A stretch of 40,266 bases of DNA from DASYAE01 sp036501535 (GCA_036501535.1 DASYAE010000152.1:1-40266); one strand, 5' to 3'; numbered from the stretch's first letter, positions 24,389 to 33,149 are shown. The notes: generated by a model from the letters alone, not told the origin. Translations and numbers: made by a program.

Positions 24389-25564
24389 ATGGGCCCGACC
24401 AGCGGCTCCCTGCAGGCCGCGACCATCGCGCTGGCGATCGCGGCGGCGGCCGCCGCCGCGCTGCTGTGGAACCGGCTGCCCGGCCCGCGCCCGGCCCGGC
24501 TGCTCGCGCGGGCCGGGCTGCTGGTGTTCGGGCAGCTCATGGCGTCTGTCGCGATCCTGGTCTGGCTCAACATCGCCAACGGCGGCCTGATCGTGTCCTG
24601 GCAGGACCTGCTCGGCGAGCAGAGCGTCAACGGCGGCGTCTTCGCCGGCCAGCACGGCGATGTCGTCTACAACCCGGTGCCTGTCACCGCGTCAGTGCGT
24701 TACGCGCCCGTCCCGGTCGCAGCCTCCGTAGCTGCGCGCACCGCGCTGCGGCGGTTCCGCCCGGCCGAGAACGGCTTCGAAGTCACCACGCTGTACGGCC
24801 CGGCCTCCGGGATCGCCTCGCAGGTCTTCGTCTGGACGCCACCGCAGTACACCGCTGAGCCATCCGAGCGATTCCCGGTGCTTGAGCTGCTGCACGGCGT
24901 CTGGGGTTCGCCCGAGGGCTGGACCGGCCCGATGAACGTGGTCGCCCATCTGGAGGCTGCCGAGAGGTCCGGCTCGGTGCACCCTTATATCCTCGTGGTA
25001 CCTGAAGTCACGCCGATCCGCGGCCACACCACTCCGCGCGACAACGAGGAGTGCTCCGACATCCCGGGCGATGCGATGGTAGACACGTGGCTTACGCAGG
25101 ACGTGCGCACCATGGTGCTCACCGACTTCCGCGCCGAGCCGGGCCCATCGGGCTGGGGCCTGATGGGCTATTCGACCGGCGGTTTCTGCGCCGCGAAACT
25201 CGTCCTGCAGCACCCCGACCTCTATAAAGCGGCGGTCTCTCTCTCCGGCTACTACACCCCCGACTCGGTGCTGCTCCGGGACGACGGCGACCTGGACCAC
25301 GCCGACAACCCGCTGTGGCTGGTCGGGCACACCCGCACCCCGCCGGTCTCGCTGCTGATGACCGCCAGCGCGCAGGACCGGGTCGATCCGCCATCCGAGT
25401 GCCAACAGATGATCGCCGCCGCGCGGGCGAATCCACTCTCGCAGGCCACCGAGATCCAGTCGTTCGTCGCCCCGGTCGGCGGCGGCCACAACCAGAGCGC
25501 CTGGGAGAAGATGCTGCCCACGGCCTTCAGCTGGCTCTCCCGGCGGCTGGCCGGGCCCTCGTGA
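24389..25564 (+). CDS. membrane-anchored esterase (antigen 85/esterase D-like alpha/beta hydrolase)
   Basis: A 391-residue protein with two N-terminal membrane segments (~9-27 and 41-62) joined by WNRLPGPRPAR, then an extracytoplasmic alpha/beta hydrolase domain. The nucleophile elbow is GYSTGG (Ser262); the likely acid is Asp330 or Asp333 in SAQDRVDPP; His367 is in GGGHNQSAW. FPVLELLHGVWGSPEGW resembles the start of the esterase/antigen 85 fold, so it may be an acyl- or mycolyl-transferase relative or a carboxylesterase. CGGAAAGGCGGAG before the ATG is a good ribosome-binding region. It is followed within 50 bases by a paralogue of its membrane segment. Confidence 0.85.
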   Translation: MGPTSGSLQAATIALAIAAAAAAALLWNRLPGPRPARLLARAGLLVFGQLMASVAILVWLNIANGGLIVSWQDLLGEQSVNGGVFAGQHGDVVYNPVPVTASVRYAPVPVAASVAARTALRRFRPAENGFEVTTLYGPASGIASQVFVWTPPQYTAEPSERFPVLELLHGVWGSPEGWTGPMNVVAHLEAAERSGSVHPYILVVPEVTPIRGHTTPRDNEECSDIPGDAMVDTWLTQDVRTMVLTDFRAEPGPSGWGLMGYSTGGFCAAKLVLQHPDLYKAAVSLSGYYTPDSVLLRDDGDLDHADNPLWLVGHTRTPPVSLLMTASAQDRVDPPSECQQMIAAARANPLSQATEIQSFVAPVGGGHNQSAWEKMLPTAFSWLSRRLAGPS

Positions 25565-25610
25565 GCGCGCGCCGCGTCCCAGCCGGTCAGCCGAACCGGC
25601 GGCGGCCCGC

Positions 25611-25961
25611 GTGCAGCTGACCAGCCCCGCCCTCCAGATCACCACGATCGCCATCGCCGTGGCCGCGACGCTGGCCGTGCTGCTGCTGTGGAATCGGCTA
25701 CCCGGACCGCGGCCGGTGCGCGTAGGCTTTCGCATAATCCTGATGGCCGGGAGCCACGCGGCGACGGCGGTGGCCGTGCTGGTATCCGTCAACATCGCGT
25801 ACGGCGGACTGATCGTCAGTATGGACGACCTGTTCGCCAATCTCGATCCGCCGGTCGGGCACCACCTGCGGCACCCCCGCCAGGACCCGCCCGGGCTCAA
25901 CCGTTCGGCCCCTACACCCGTCCCTGCAGTGAACCGAAGCGCCCCCGGCCGTGCGCCCTGA
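25611..25961 (+). CDS. stand-alone paralogue of the esterase membrane anchor
   Basis: A 116-residue protein starting at GTG. Residues ~7-72 align with the N-terminus of the preceding esterase: LLLWNRLPGPRPVR against ALLWNRLPGPRPAR, and VSVNIAYGGLIVSMDDL against VWLNIANGGLIVSWQDL. The hydrolase domain is absent; instead there is a 40-residue Pro/His-rich tail. It could be a complete small membrane partner of the esterase or the residue of a truncated tandem duplicate. The tail lacks obvious hydrolase remnants. It lies 46 bases downstream in the same direction and is probably co-transcribed. Confidence 0.6.
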   Translation: MQLTSPALQITTIAIAVAATLAVLLLWNRLPGPRPVRVGFRIILMAGSHAATAVAVLVSVNIAYGGLIVSMDDLFANLDPPVGHHLRHPRQDPPGLNRSAPTPVPAVNRSAPGRAP

Positions 25962-25979
25962 CGCAGGAGGATGCGAACG

Positions 25980-26394
25980 ATGAATCCGACCAGCCGACCG
26001 GCGGCCCGCGCCGCGGCCGCCGCGATCGCCGTATCAACCCTGCTCGCCATGGCGGCCGCACCGGCTTATGCGAAGACGTCGATCTTCGTCACCGCGGTGC
26101 CTATAGCGGTCGATTCCGATTCAACCCTCGTCGTCGTGACGGGCACGGGCGCGGACGACGCGGCCGGCCTCGAGCGCATCTGCGTCGCCGAAGAGGGCCG
26201 CAGCGGCCCCTGGCAGCTCTTCGGCTGCTCCCGGGTCGGCTACGACTACGCGCGGACCGTGAGCGCGGTCGTCCCGCTCGACTCGGTCGCCCCGCAGCGC
26301 TTCCGCGCCGAGCTGTTCCGGGTCGGCTCGCAGGCCGGCCGGCGCGAACCCGGTGCTGCTCGCCGTCTCGCAGACCACCACCGTGACCGCCTGA
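25980..26394 (+). pseudogene. secreted protein gene with apparent frameshift near its 3' end
   Basis: Starting at ATG 25980 (AGGAGG 9 bases upstream; ATG 25971 is too close to it), the frame encodes a signal peptide ending about AAAPAYA-KTS, then a ~100-residue exported domain with ICVAEEG...GPWQLFGCSRVGYDY. Near 26349-26353 the frame that continues loses coding character (ending at 26441), while the +1 frame reads VLLAVSQTTTVTA-stop (TGA 26392-26394) with all third positions G/C. One extra base in the ACCCGG run explains this. Whether it is a real mutation or a sequencing error is open. Function unknown; it follows the esterase pair and may belong to that unit. Confidence 0.6.
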
Positions 26395-26451
26395 CCGCGG
26401 ATGCAGGTGTTGCCCGGGAAAATGTCCGTGCCGCGTCGTAGAGTCGGGGGC

Positions 26452-27531
26452 ATGGCCGATCTCCTGCTGCTCGCCGGAACCCGCAAGGGACTGCTGCTGG
26501 CCCGGAAACGGGGCCGCGGCTGGGACGTCGAGTCGATCGCGCTGCCGATGACGGCGGTCTACGCGGTCGGCATCGATGCGCGCGGGGCGACGCCGCGGCT
26601 GTTCGCGGCCGCCGCCAGCGAGCACTGGGGCCCGACCATCCTGCACTCCGACGACCTCGGCGCGACCTGGTCCGAGCCGGACCGCGCGCCGGTCGCCTTC
26701 CCCGAGCGCACCGGCGCGGCGCTGGCCCGGGTCTGGCAGATCCAGCCGGCCGGAGAGGACCAGCCCGGCGTCGTCTACGCGGGCACCGAGCCGACCGCGC
26801 TGTTCCGCTCGGAGGACGGCGGGCTGACGTTCGAGCTCAACGAAGCGCTGTGGGACCACCCGCACCGCCCGCAGTGGGCGCCCGGCTTCGGCGGCCAGGC
26901 GCTGCACACGATCGTGCCGTATCCGGGCGAGCCCGACAGGATACTGATCGCCATGTCCGGCGGCGGTGTCTATCGCACGCAGGACGGTGGCCGGAGTTGG
27001 GCACCCTCGAACACCGGCATCAAGTGCACCTTCCTGCCTGACCCCTATCCCGAGTACGGGCAGTGCGTGCACAAGGTCGCCCCGGACTCGGGCGACCCGA
27101 ACCGGCTCTACCTGCAGAACCACAACGGCGTCTACCGCACCGACGACTGGGGCGCGACCTGGTCGGACATCGCGCGGGGACTGCCCGGCGAGTTCGGGTT
27201 CGCCGTCGCGGCGGATCCCCGCAGGTCCGGCCGGGCCTACCTCTTCCCGCTGGTCAGCGACGGCTTCCGGTTCCCGCCGGACTACCGGTGCCGGATCTAC
27301 CGGACCGAGGACGCCGGGGCGAGCTGGGACGACCTCAGCGCCGGCCTGCCGGACGACAGCTTCTACTCGGTCGTGCTGCGCGACGCCCTCACGACCGACA
27401 ACGCGGACCAGGCCGGCGCCTACTTCGGCACCCGCACCGGCGAACTCTATGGCTGCGCTGACAGGCAGTGGGAGCGTATCGCCGGCGGCCTGCCCGACGT
27501 CCTGTCGGTTCGCGCGGCGGCGTTGGCCTGA
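26452..27531 (+). CDS. BNR/Asp-box repeat protein (sialidase-like propeller)
   Basis: A 359-residue beta-propeller with at least five Asp boxes: SDDLGATW, SEDGGLTF, TQDGGRSW, TDDWGATW and TEDAGASW. This is the family often annotated as exo-alpha-sialidase or WD40/YVTN/BNR-like, but true sialidase catalytic residues (the arginine triad, Tyr/Glu pair) are not obvious, so enzymatic activity is doubtful. There is no signal peptide: it starts MADLLLLAGTRKGLLL, so it is probably cytoplasmic. ATG 26452 is chosen because the protein-like sequence begins there; the extension to 26401 overlaps the previous gene. It is followed 23 bases on by a MoaD/ThiS-like gene, a pairing I recall from other actinomycetes. 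Confidence 0.8.
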   Translation: MADLLLLAGTRKGLLLARKRGRGWDVESIALPMTAVYAVGIDARGATPRLFAAAASEHWGPTILHSDDLGATWSEPDRAPVAFPERTGAALARVWQIQPAGEDQPGVVYAGTEPTALFRSEDGGLTFELNEALWDHPHRPQWAPGFGGQALHTIVPYPGEPDRILIAMSGGGVYRTQDGGRSWAPSNTGIKCTFLPDPYPEYGQCVHKVAPDSGDPNRLYLQNHNGVYRTDDWGATWSDIARGLPGEFGFAVAADPRRSGRAYLFPLVSDGFRFPPDYRCRIYRTEDAGASWDDLSAGLPDDSFYSVVLRDALTTDNADQAGAYFGTRTGELYGCADRQWERIAGGLPDVLSVRAAALA

Positions 27532-27554
27532 CACCTTATGAACCCTGACGCCTC

Positions 27555-27881
27555 ATGAACACGGTCTCCACGCCGATGGTGACGGTCGCCGTCCCGAGCG
27601 CCCTTGCAGGGTACGCGGGCGGCCGCACGCACATCGAACTCGCCCTCAAGCCCTCGGACTCGGACTCAGACAGCGCGCATATGCCGCTCGACGCAGTCTT
27701 CGATCAGCTCGCGGCGGACGTCCCCGCGCTCGAGCGGCGTATCAGAGACGAGCGCGGGGCGATACGCGGTCACGTGAACGTCTATCTCGACGGAGTGGAC
27801 ATCCGCGAGCTCGGCGGCACCGCGGCACGCGTCGGCGCCGGCGCCACGGTCCAGATCCTCGCGGCGATCAGCGGAGGATAA
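27555..27881 (+). CDS. MoaD/ThiS-like ubiquitin-fold protein ending in Gly-Gly
   Basis: A 108-residue beta-grasp protein. It has the MoaD/ThiS pattern: VTVAVPSALAGYAGGRTHIEL, a regulatory helix VFDQLAADVPALERRI, HVNVYLDGVDIRELGG, VGAGATVQILAAISGG. It ends with the exposed Gly-Gly that is adenylated and used as sulfur carrier or protein tag. The middle loop has a low-complexity DSDSDS insertion. No MoeB/ThiF-type activating enzyme or MoaE lies in the window, so it must borrow one or serve a different role. It is tightly linked to the BNR-propeller gene, suggesting a shared function such as carrier and partner. No good ribosome-binding site; a short upstream ORF (ATG 27538) ends at its start. 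Confidence 0.85.
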   Translation: MNTVSTPMVTVAVPSALAGYAGGRTHIELALKPSDSDSDSAHMPLDAVFDQLAADVPALERRIRDERGAIRGHVNVYLDGVDIRELGGTAARVGAGATVQILAAISGG

Positions 27882-28145
27882 CGGCGCGGCCTCCTCCGGC
27901 CCTCTGACCGCGCGGGCGCCCGATCGAAGTTCTCGAACACGCTCGTCCTTCTTCCCGGCCGCCGCGCGCCGTCGTGACCGGTCCGGCCGCAGAGAGCCGG
28001 ATCCCGCGCCATCCGGTGTATGCCAGAGGTGTTACAGTGACGCGGTTCATCGCGCGGCCGAGCGCGACCACGATCGCCGGCCCGCTCCTCAAGGCGGATA
28101 TTCCGCGTCGAACAGCACATCAGGCCTCTACCGGGGGAGGACACG

Positions 28146-28598
28146 ATGCACGGGAACAGGCGTCGCTTCGCGCGGCGGATCGGATCGATCACTGCCTCCG
28201 TCACCGCACTGCTTCTGACACTGACAGTCGCCATGGGCTTCAGCTCCGCGCCCGCTCAAGCCTCCACGGCGCCCGTGCACGTCTGCACGACCGGGTCCAC
28301 CAACCGGAACATCGAGACCTGTCTGTACATCTACGGAAGCGGTCTGCAGGTCACGAAAGCCGTCGCCTCGGCGGCGGTGCGCACCAACGGACGGGTGCTG
28401 CGTGTGGTGCTGACCGGGCCGTCCGGCCCGAAGGCCACCATGTCGCCCGCCTACGTGGGTCCGGGCGACACGGGCCAGTGCGCCTGGGCACCCAAGCACA
28501 GGGCGGTTGCGCGCGGCGTGTACCAGGCCAAGACGTACCGGCAGAACCCGAATGGTACTTACACGCTGGTCGGCGATGCGCAGATCACGCTGACCTGA
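28146..28598 (+). CDS. secreted hypothetical protein
   Basis: A 150-residue exported protein. The signal peptide has MHGNRRRFARR, a hydrophobic stretch to about residue 31, and a likely APAQA-S site. The mature ~110 residues contain three Cys (VCTTG, ETCLY, QCAWA) and read like a compact beta-rich domain: RNIETCLYIYGSG, TGPSGPKATM, TYTLVGDAQITL. GGGGGAGG lies upstream of the ATG. Its 3' end overlaps the convergent SARP gene by 14 bases. The 264-base gap before it (27882-28145) holds a weak GCGCGG/CCGCGC hairpin after the MoaD gene and no other gene. Function unknown. Confidence 0.7.
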   Translation: MHGNRRRFARRIGSITASVTALLLTLTVAMGFSSAPAQASTAPVHVCTTGSTNRNIETCLYIYGSGLQVTKAVASAAVRTNGRVLRVVLTGPSGPKATMSPAYVGPGDTGQCAWAPKHRAVARGVYQAKTYRQNPNGTYTLVGDAQITLT

Positions 28599-31449
28599 CG
28601 CCCGCCCCGCCACCGGCAAGGCCGCTCAGCTTGCCGCGCACCTTGTCGGCGTCGGGGTGCTGCAGGTCGTCGAGGATCGAAAGGGCCTGCCTCCAGGCCT
28701 CGCGGGCGGCCCCCGGGTCGCCCGCGGCCAGGTGGGCGTCGCCGAGGTGCGTGAGCGTCAGGGTCTGGAGATAGAAGTAGCCGCCGGCGGACTGCTGCAG
28801 GTCGAGGGCGCGCCGGTAGTGCGCGACCGCGCCGGCGTAGTCGCCGAGCCGGTCGTGCGCGAAGCCGATGCTGTCCAGCGTGGCCGCCTCGGCGTAGAGG
28901 TCGCCGGTGTCGCGGGACAGCGCGAGCGCCTGCCCGCACGAGTCCAGCGCCTCCTTGTAGCGCCCGAGCAGGATCTGGTACCAGCCGGCGGCGTTGAGCA
29001 CCTGTGCCTGGCCGGCCGGGTAGTCGGCCGCCCGGTACAGGTCGCAGGCGCGCTGCGCGTGCTCGAGCGCCTCGGCGACGCGGTCCTCCTGCTCGAAGGC
29101 GCGCGCGATGGCGAAGTGGGTGTTGCCCTCGCGGGAGCTGTCGCCGAGTCCGTGGTAGATGGCGAGCGCCTGGTCGAGGTGGCTGTGCGCCTCGTCGTAG
29201 GAGCCGCGGGTCATCAGCGCGTCGCCGAGCCAGCGGTGCGCATAGGCCTGGCCGGCCAGGTCGCCGCCGCGCCGGGTCGCGGCCAGCGCGGTCTCGCTGA
29301 TGGCGACCCAGTCCTCTGAGTACGCCCCGAGCTGGAGGTACGAGGTCAGCGCCCAGGACAGCTGCCAGGTGTGGGTGTCGAAGCCGGTATCAGCGGCCTG
29401 CGCCACCACCGAGCGCAGCACGGCGCACTCGGCGTCGTACCAGGCCAACGCGTCGTCGCGGTCGGCGAAACCCTCCGGTGTGACGCCGCCGCGGTACTCG
29501 GCCAGCTCGATCGTGCGCCAGCCGGGATAGAGCAGCCGCCGCGCCGCGTGGGCGGAGTGCAGGTAGTGGTCGAAGCCGCGGTGCAGCGCGGCCCGGCGCT
29601 CGTCCTCGGCGTCCTGCTCGTCGGCCTGCTCGGCCGCGTAGGCGCGCAGCAGATCATGGAACGAATACCGGCCGGGGACCTGCTCGGCGAGCAGGTGCGC
29701 GGCGGTCAGTTCGTCGAGCAGGCGCCGCGCCTCGCCGCCGGAGATCCCGGCGAGGCTGGCCGCGGCGGCCGCGGAAATCTCAGGGCCCGGATGTAGTCCG
29801 AGCAGCCGGAACATGCGGGCGGCCGCCGGTCGCAGGGTGCGATAGGACCACCAGAACACCGCGCGCACGCTGGCGGCCACGTCCCCGGTGTCCAGCGCGC
29901 TCAGCCTCCCGCCGGCGTCGCGCAGGTCCTCGACCAGCAGGCTGAGCGGGTAGGCGGGGCGCAGCGCGGCGCGCGCGGCGGCGATGCCGAGCGCCAGGGG
30001 AAGCCGCGCGCACAACTCGATCAGCTCGTCGACCGCCTCGGGCCAGGCCGCGACCCGGTCGAGGCCGAGCCGGTTGGCCAGCAGGACCCGCGCCTCGTCG
30101 AGCGGCAGCAGGCCGAGGCCGAGCGGGACGGCGCCCTCGACCGCCACCAGCCCGGCCAGCTGGTCCCGGCTGGTGGCCAGGACCAGGCAGCCGACCGCGC
30201 CGGGCAGCAGCGGCCGGGCCTGCTCCGAGTCGCGCGCGTTGTCGAGCACGACGAGCATGCGCCGGTCGGCCAGCAGCGTGCGGTAGAGGTCGATCTGCCC
30301 GTCCAGGTCGGCCGGGATCCGCGCCGGGGCGACCTTCAGCGCGTCGAGGAACCGGCGCACCGCCGCGGCGACGGTCAGCGGGGCGCCGGTCGGATCGAAG
30401 CCGCGCAGGTCGACGTAGAGCTGCCCGTCGGGGAACCGGTCGGCGTGCTCGTGCGCCCAGTGCACGGCCAGCGCGGTCTTGCCGATCCCGGCACTGCCGC
30501 AGATCGTCGCGATGACCACCGACCCGGCCGGCCGGGCGGCCGGTCCGGCCAGCTCCGACAGGGCTTTGAGCTCGTCGGCGCGCCCGGCGAAGTGCCGCAC
30601 CGACGCCGGCAGCTGGCGCGGCACGACCGGTCCGGCGCCGGCGGCCGCGTCCTTCGGGTCCGAGAGCGCGTCAGGTTTCTTCGACGACGGGGCCGGGGCC
30701 GCAGCCAGTTCCGTATCGCCCGCCAGGATGCGCTCGTGCAGCCGCTGGAGTTCCGCGCCCGGCTCGATGCCGAGTTCGTCGACCAGCGCCCGGCGAGCGC
30801 TCTGATACGCGGCCAGCGCCTCGCCCTGCCGCCCGGTCCGGTAGAGCGCGAGCATGAGCTGCGCGTGGAAGCGCTCGCGCACCGGGTGCTCGCCGGTCAG
30901 CCGTCGCAACGTTGCAATCAGATCGTCGTCCTCGCCGAGCCGCAGCCCGGCCTCGAACCGCGACTCAAGCGCCTTGAGCCGAAGCTCCGTCAGGTGCGAG
31001 AGCTGGCTGTCGCGCAGCGCCTCGGACGAGACGTCGCAGAACGGCTCGCCGCGCCACAGCGCCAGGGCCTCGTCGAAGACCTCGAAGCCGGCGCGCCACT
31101 GCTCGTTGCGCACCGCGCTCTGCCCCCGGTCGCACAAACGGCCGAACGCAAGCAGGTCGTATTCGTCCTCGCCGATCTCGATCAGGTAGCCCGGATGCCG
31201 CGTCACGATCCGCGCGCCCACCGCGGGTCCGAGTCCGTCACGCAGCCGCCTGACATAGTTGCGCGTGGTCACCCGGACGCTGGGCGGCGGATCGGCGGGC
31301 CACAGGATGTCGGCGAGCGCGTCGTACGAGACGACCCGGTTCGGCTGCGCGAGCAGCGCCGCGAGCAGGGCCCGCTGCTTCCCCGCCGGCAGCGTGATCC
31401 CGACGTCTTCGTGCTCGATCAGCAGCGGACCCAACACTCCGAGCCACAT
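28585..31449 (-). CDS. AfsR/SARP family regulator with NB-ARC and TPR domains
   Basis: A 954-residue signal-transduction regulator typical of antibiotic producers. Residues ~1-95 form an OmpR-like winged helix (PAGKQRALLAALLAQPNRVVSYDALADILWP ... TTRNYVRRLRDGLG). Residues 97-245 are the bacterial transcriptional activation domain (DLLAFGRLC...FHAQLMLALYRTGRQGEALAAY). An NB-ARC ATPase follows, with P-loop GSAGIGKT at 318-325 and Walker B MLVVLDNA. The C-terminal ~270 residues are TPR repeats. It should activate promoters with heptameric direct repeats after ATP-dependent assembly. No biosynthetic core genes lie nearby, so the targets are unknown. It starts MWLGVLGPLLIEHED, the normal SARP start. 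A terminator separates it from the upstream CHAP gene. Confidence 0.95.
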   Translation of the reverse strand: MWLGVLGPLLIEHEDVGITLPAGKQRALLAALLAQPNRVVSYDALADILWPADPPPSVRVTTRNYVRRLRDGLGPAVGARIVTRHPGYLIEIGEDEYDLLAFGRLCDRGQSAVRNEQWRAGFEVFDEALALWRGEPFCDVSSEALRDSQLSHLTELRLKALESRFEAGLRLGEDDDLIATLRRLTGEHPVRERFHAQLMLALYRTGRQGEALAAYQSARRALVDELGIEPGAELQRLHERILAGDTELAAAPAPSSKKPDALSDPKDAAAGAGPVVPRQLPASVRHFAGRADELKALSELAGPAARPAGSVVIATICGSAGIGKTALAVHWAHEHADRFPDGQLYVDLRGFDPTGAPLTVAAAVRRFLDALKVAPARIPADLDGQIDLYRTLLADRRMLVVLDNARDSEQARPLLPGAVGCLVLATSRDQLAGLVAVEGAVPLGLGLLPLDEARVLLANRLGLDRVAAWPEAVDELIELCARLPLALGIAAARAALRPAYPLSLLVEDLRDAGGRLSALDTGDVAASVRAVFWWSYRTLRPAAARMFRLLGLHPGPEISAAAAASLAGISGGEARRLLDELTAAHLLAEQVPGRYSFHDLLRAYAAEQADEQDAEDERRAALHRGFDHYLHSAHAARRLLYPGWRTIELAEYRGGVTPEGFADRDDALAWYDAECAVLRSVVAQAADTGFDTHTWQLSWALTSYLQLGAYSEDWVAISETALAATRRGGDLAGQAYAHRWLGDALMTRGSYDEAHSHLDQALAIYHGLGDSSREGNTHFAIARAFEQEDRVAEALEHAQRACDLYRAADYPAGQAQVLNAAGWYQILLGRYKEALDSCGQALALSRDTGDLYAEAATLDSIGFAHDRLGDYAGAVAHYRRALDLQQSAGGYFYLQTLTLTHLGDAHLAAGDPGAAREAWRQALSILDDLQHPDADKVRGKLSGLAGGGAGVRSA

Positions 31450-31620
31450 ATGCGCCCCACTTGGTTCCCACCGGCCCGGGGGCCGGCAGTATCACCCGAA
31501 CGTACGAAAGCCGGGCCCACAGTAGCGCGGCGCGGTCCGAGTGAGGCGACCCGGCCGACGGATGCCGTCCTGCATCAGCGTACTAATATCGCTCGCCAAC
31601 CTCCGGGCATACGGCCGAAC

Positions 31621-31646
31621 GGCGCCGGGAGGGCGGTCCCGACGCC
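31621..31646 (-). terminator. terminator hairpin after the CHAP gene
   Basis: GGCGCCGGGA (31621-31630) pairs with TCCCGACGCC (31637-31646), ten positions with one mismatch and a 6-base loop. It lies downstream of the CHAP stop on the minus strand and upstream of the SARP gene. No T-tract. Confidence 0.5.
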
Positions 31647-31657
31647 GTTCAGGCGGT

Positions 31658-31698
31658 GTGTTCAGTGTTCGGTGTTCAGTGTGTCCAGCGTGTTCGGT
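31658..31698. repeat. degenerate 9-base GTGTTCAGT repeats
   Basis: Four to five imperfect copies of GTGTTC(A/G)GT run through this stretch, two of them overlapping, just beyond the CHAP stop codon. They may be replication slippage or a cluster of binding sites. The remainder of 31450-31713 shows no gene. Confidence 0.5.
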
Positions 31699-31713
31699 CG
31701 TGCTGCGGTGCGC

Positions 31714-32811
31714 TCACTTGCCGGTCGGGTTGACCAGGTACCACTTCTCGCCCCTGGGGAAGTTGTTGGCGGTCCACGTCTTGAGGTTGACGTAGCCGGT
31801 GCCCTTGACGCTGATGCTCTTGCCGCCGCCCCAGTCGCCGTTCACGAGGTAGACCTTGCCCTTGCTGACGCCCACGATCAGTCCGACGTGGTCGGCCCCG
31901 GTCTTGCCGGCCACCTCACTCGCACTGTAGAAGACGACCGCGTCACCCACTGCGAACGAGCTGCCGTTCTTGTTCATCTTCTCGTGGTGCTGCTGGCCCC
32001 ACGCGTAGAACGACGACGCCGCCGCGGTCAGCGTGCCGAGGTCCGACTTCACGCCGGCCGTCTTCCAGACCCACTTGGCGAAGTCCGCGCACCACAGCTC
32101 GTTGCGGTCCAGGACTTTCGAGATCGGGTCGCGCCCGCAGCCCGCCGAGGACACCGGGATCTTCAGCAGCGCGGTGAACGGGTTGCAGTCGTCGTTGAAG
32201 TTCTGGGTGGCCGGGGTGTCCTGGACGCCGATGTTGTCCTTCGCGATGGTCGAGATCTTCGTCCCGATCGGCTCCGCGGCGTTGACCACGGAGGACGGAA
32301 CGGCGGTCGGCGTCCCGCCGACAGTCGTGCAGACGGCCGTGTCGGTCAGCTTCAGCGCCTGCTGGGCGGCGGCCGGCAGCACACCCGGGCAGGCGAAGAA
32401 CCCGCCGGCCGCAGCAAGCTGCCACGCGCCGTTACCGGTGCTGGTGAAGGCGACGAGGTTCGCATTGTCCTGGAACCCGTTCACGACCGCGGCCGGGTCG
32501 CCGGCCGCGGGCAGGAAGTCGGCGACAGCCCACTGCGTCGCGCCGACGCTCGCCTGTTCGAGCGACCCGGCGGCGATGCCGGCGACATCCGCGGAGGGGA
32601 TGTCCCGCGCCGCGGCATAGGCGGCGACCAACTGCGAAGCTACCGGCGAGGCCGACGCCCAGGCCGAAGCGGTCGGCACCGCGACCACGACGGCTGACAG
32701 CATCCCGACGGCCGCCGAAGCGCACAGCGCGCGCCGGGCACCCGCCGCAGGAAGCAGCCCGCGCGACCCGCGCGCGCCCGCCCCTTTATCAGCTCTCTGT
32801 ATATACCTCAC
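31714..32811 (-). CDS. secreted CHAP-domain amidase/endopeptidase
   Basis: A 365-residue exported protein ending in a CHAP (papain-like) domain that cleaves peptidoglycan peptides. The catalytic Cys241 is in ELWCADFAKWVWK, His308 in ADHVGLIVGV, and a polar residue in LVNGDWGG (Asn324). Before it lies a ~180-residue region with VAAYAAARDIP and ACPGVLPAAAQQAL, resembling a lytic-transglycosylase- or NlpC-associated helical domain. The signal peptide ends near ASA-WA at residue 50. GTG 32811 has GGAGA upstream and is preferred to ATG 32880. Probable role: wall remodelling or lysis of competitors. A terminator hairpin and repeats follow. Confidence 0.8.
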   Translation of the reverse strand: MRYIQRADKGAGARGSRGLLPAAGARRALCASAAVGMLSAVVVAVPTASAWASASPVASQLVAAYAAARDIPSADVAGIAAGSLEQASVGATQWAVADFLPAAGDPAAVVNGFQDNANLVAFTSTGNGAWQLAAAGGFFACPGVLPAAAQQALKLTDTAVCTTVGGTPTAVPSSVVNAAEPIGTKISTIAKDNIGVQDTPATQNFNDDCNPFTALLKIPVSSAGCGRDPISKVLDRNELWCADFAKWVWKTAGVKSDLGTLTAAASSFYAWGQQHHEKMNKNGSSFAVGDAVVFYSASEVAGKTGADHVGLIVGVSKGKVYLVNGDWGGGKSISVKGTGYVNLKTWTANNFPRGEKWYLVNPTGK

Positions 32812-33094
32812 GAAGGAATCTCCAGTACGTCCCGTGGATGGAGGCGGATGCGAACCGAGCCCCAGGATCCGGCCGGGCACTGCGAGCGGTGAGTTCCGCC
32901 CGACGCGGCCGGTTTATCCGGAGGCTGGCATCCGTGACGCGATGACTATCGCCGGGAGCGGTATCGCCCGGGTAGCGAAGATGTAGCGCCGCAGCTCAAC
33001 TCGAACCCGAGCCCGAATCCACCGCGCGGCACACGTCACGACGCATCGACCCCGCGCGCCCACGCCCGCTCCCCCACCGCACTTCACCTAATGC

Positions 33095-33149
33095 GGCCAG
33101 GCCTATTTCGTCCAGAGTTACACTATTCAATTTCACGGAATTCCTGGCC
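33095..33149. promoter_or_regulatory. AT-rich divergent region with GGCCAGG/CCTGGCC inverted repeat
   Basis: In the 424-base gap between the CHAP gene and the small peptide gene, GGCCAGG (33095-33101) and CCTGGCC (33143-33149) bracket a 41-base AT-rich segment that also contains GGAATTCC (33137-33144). This is the lowest-GC stretch nearby and a likely promoter/operator for the peptide gene about 90 bases on. No gene is seen in 32812-33235. Confidence 0.35.

Noticed and set aside
30445..32697. 750-codon plus-strand frame opposite SARP and CHAP genes
   Set aside because: Shadow of two genes with clear motifs on the other strand; no domain recognisable.
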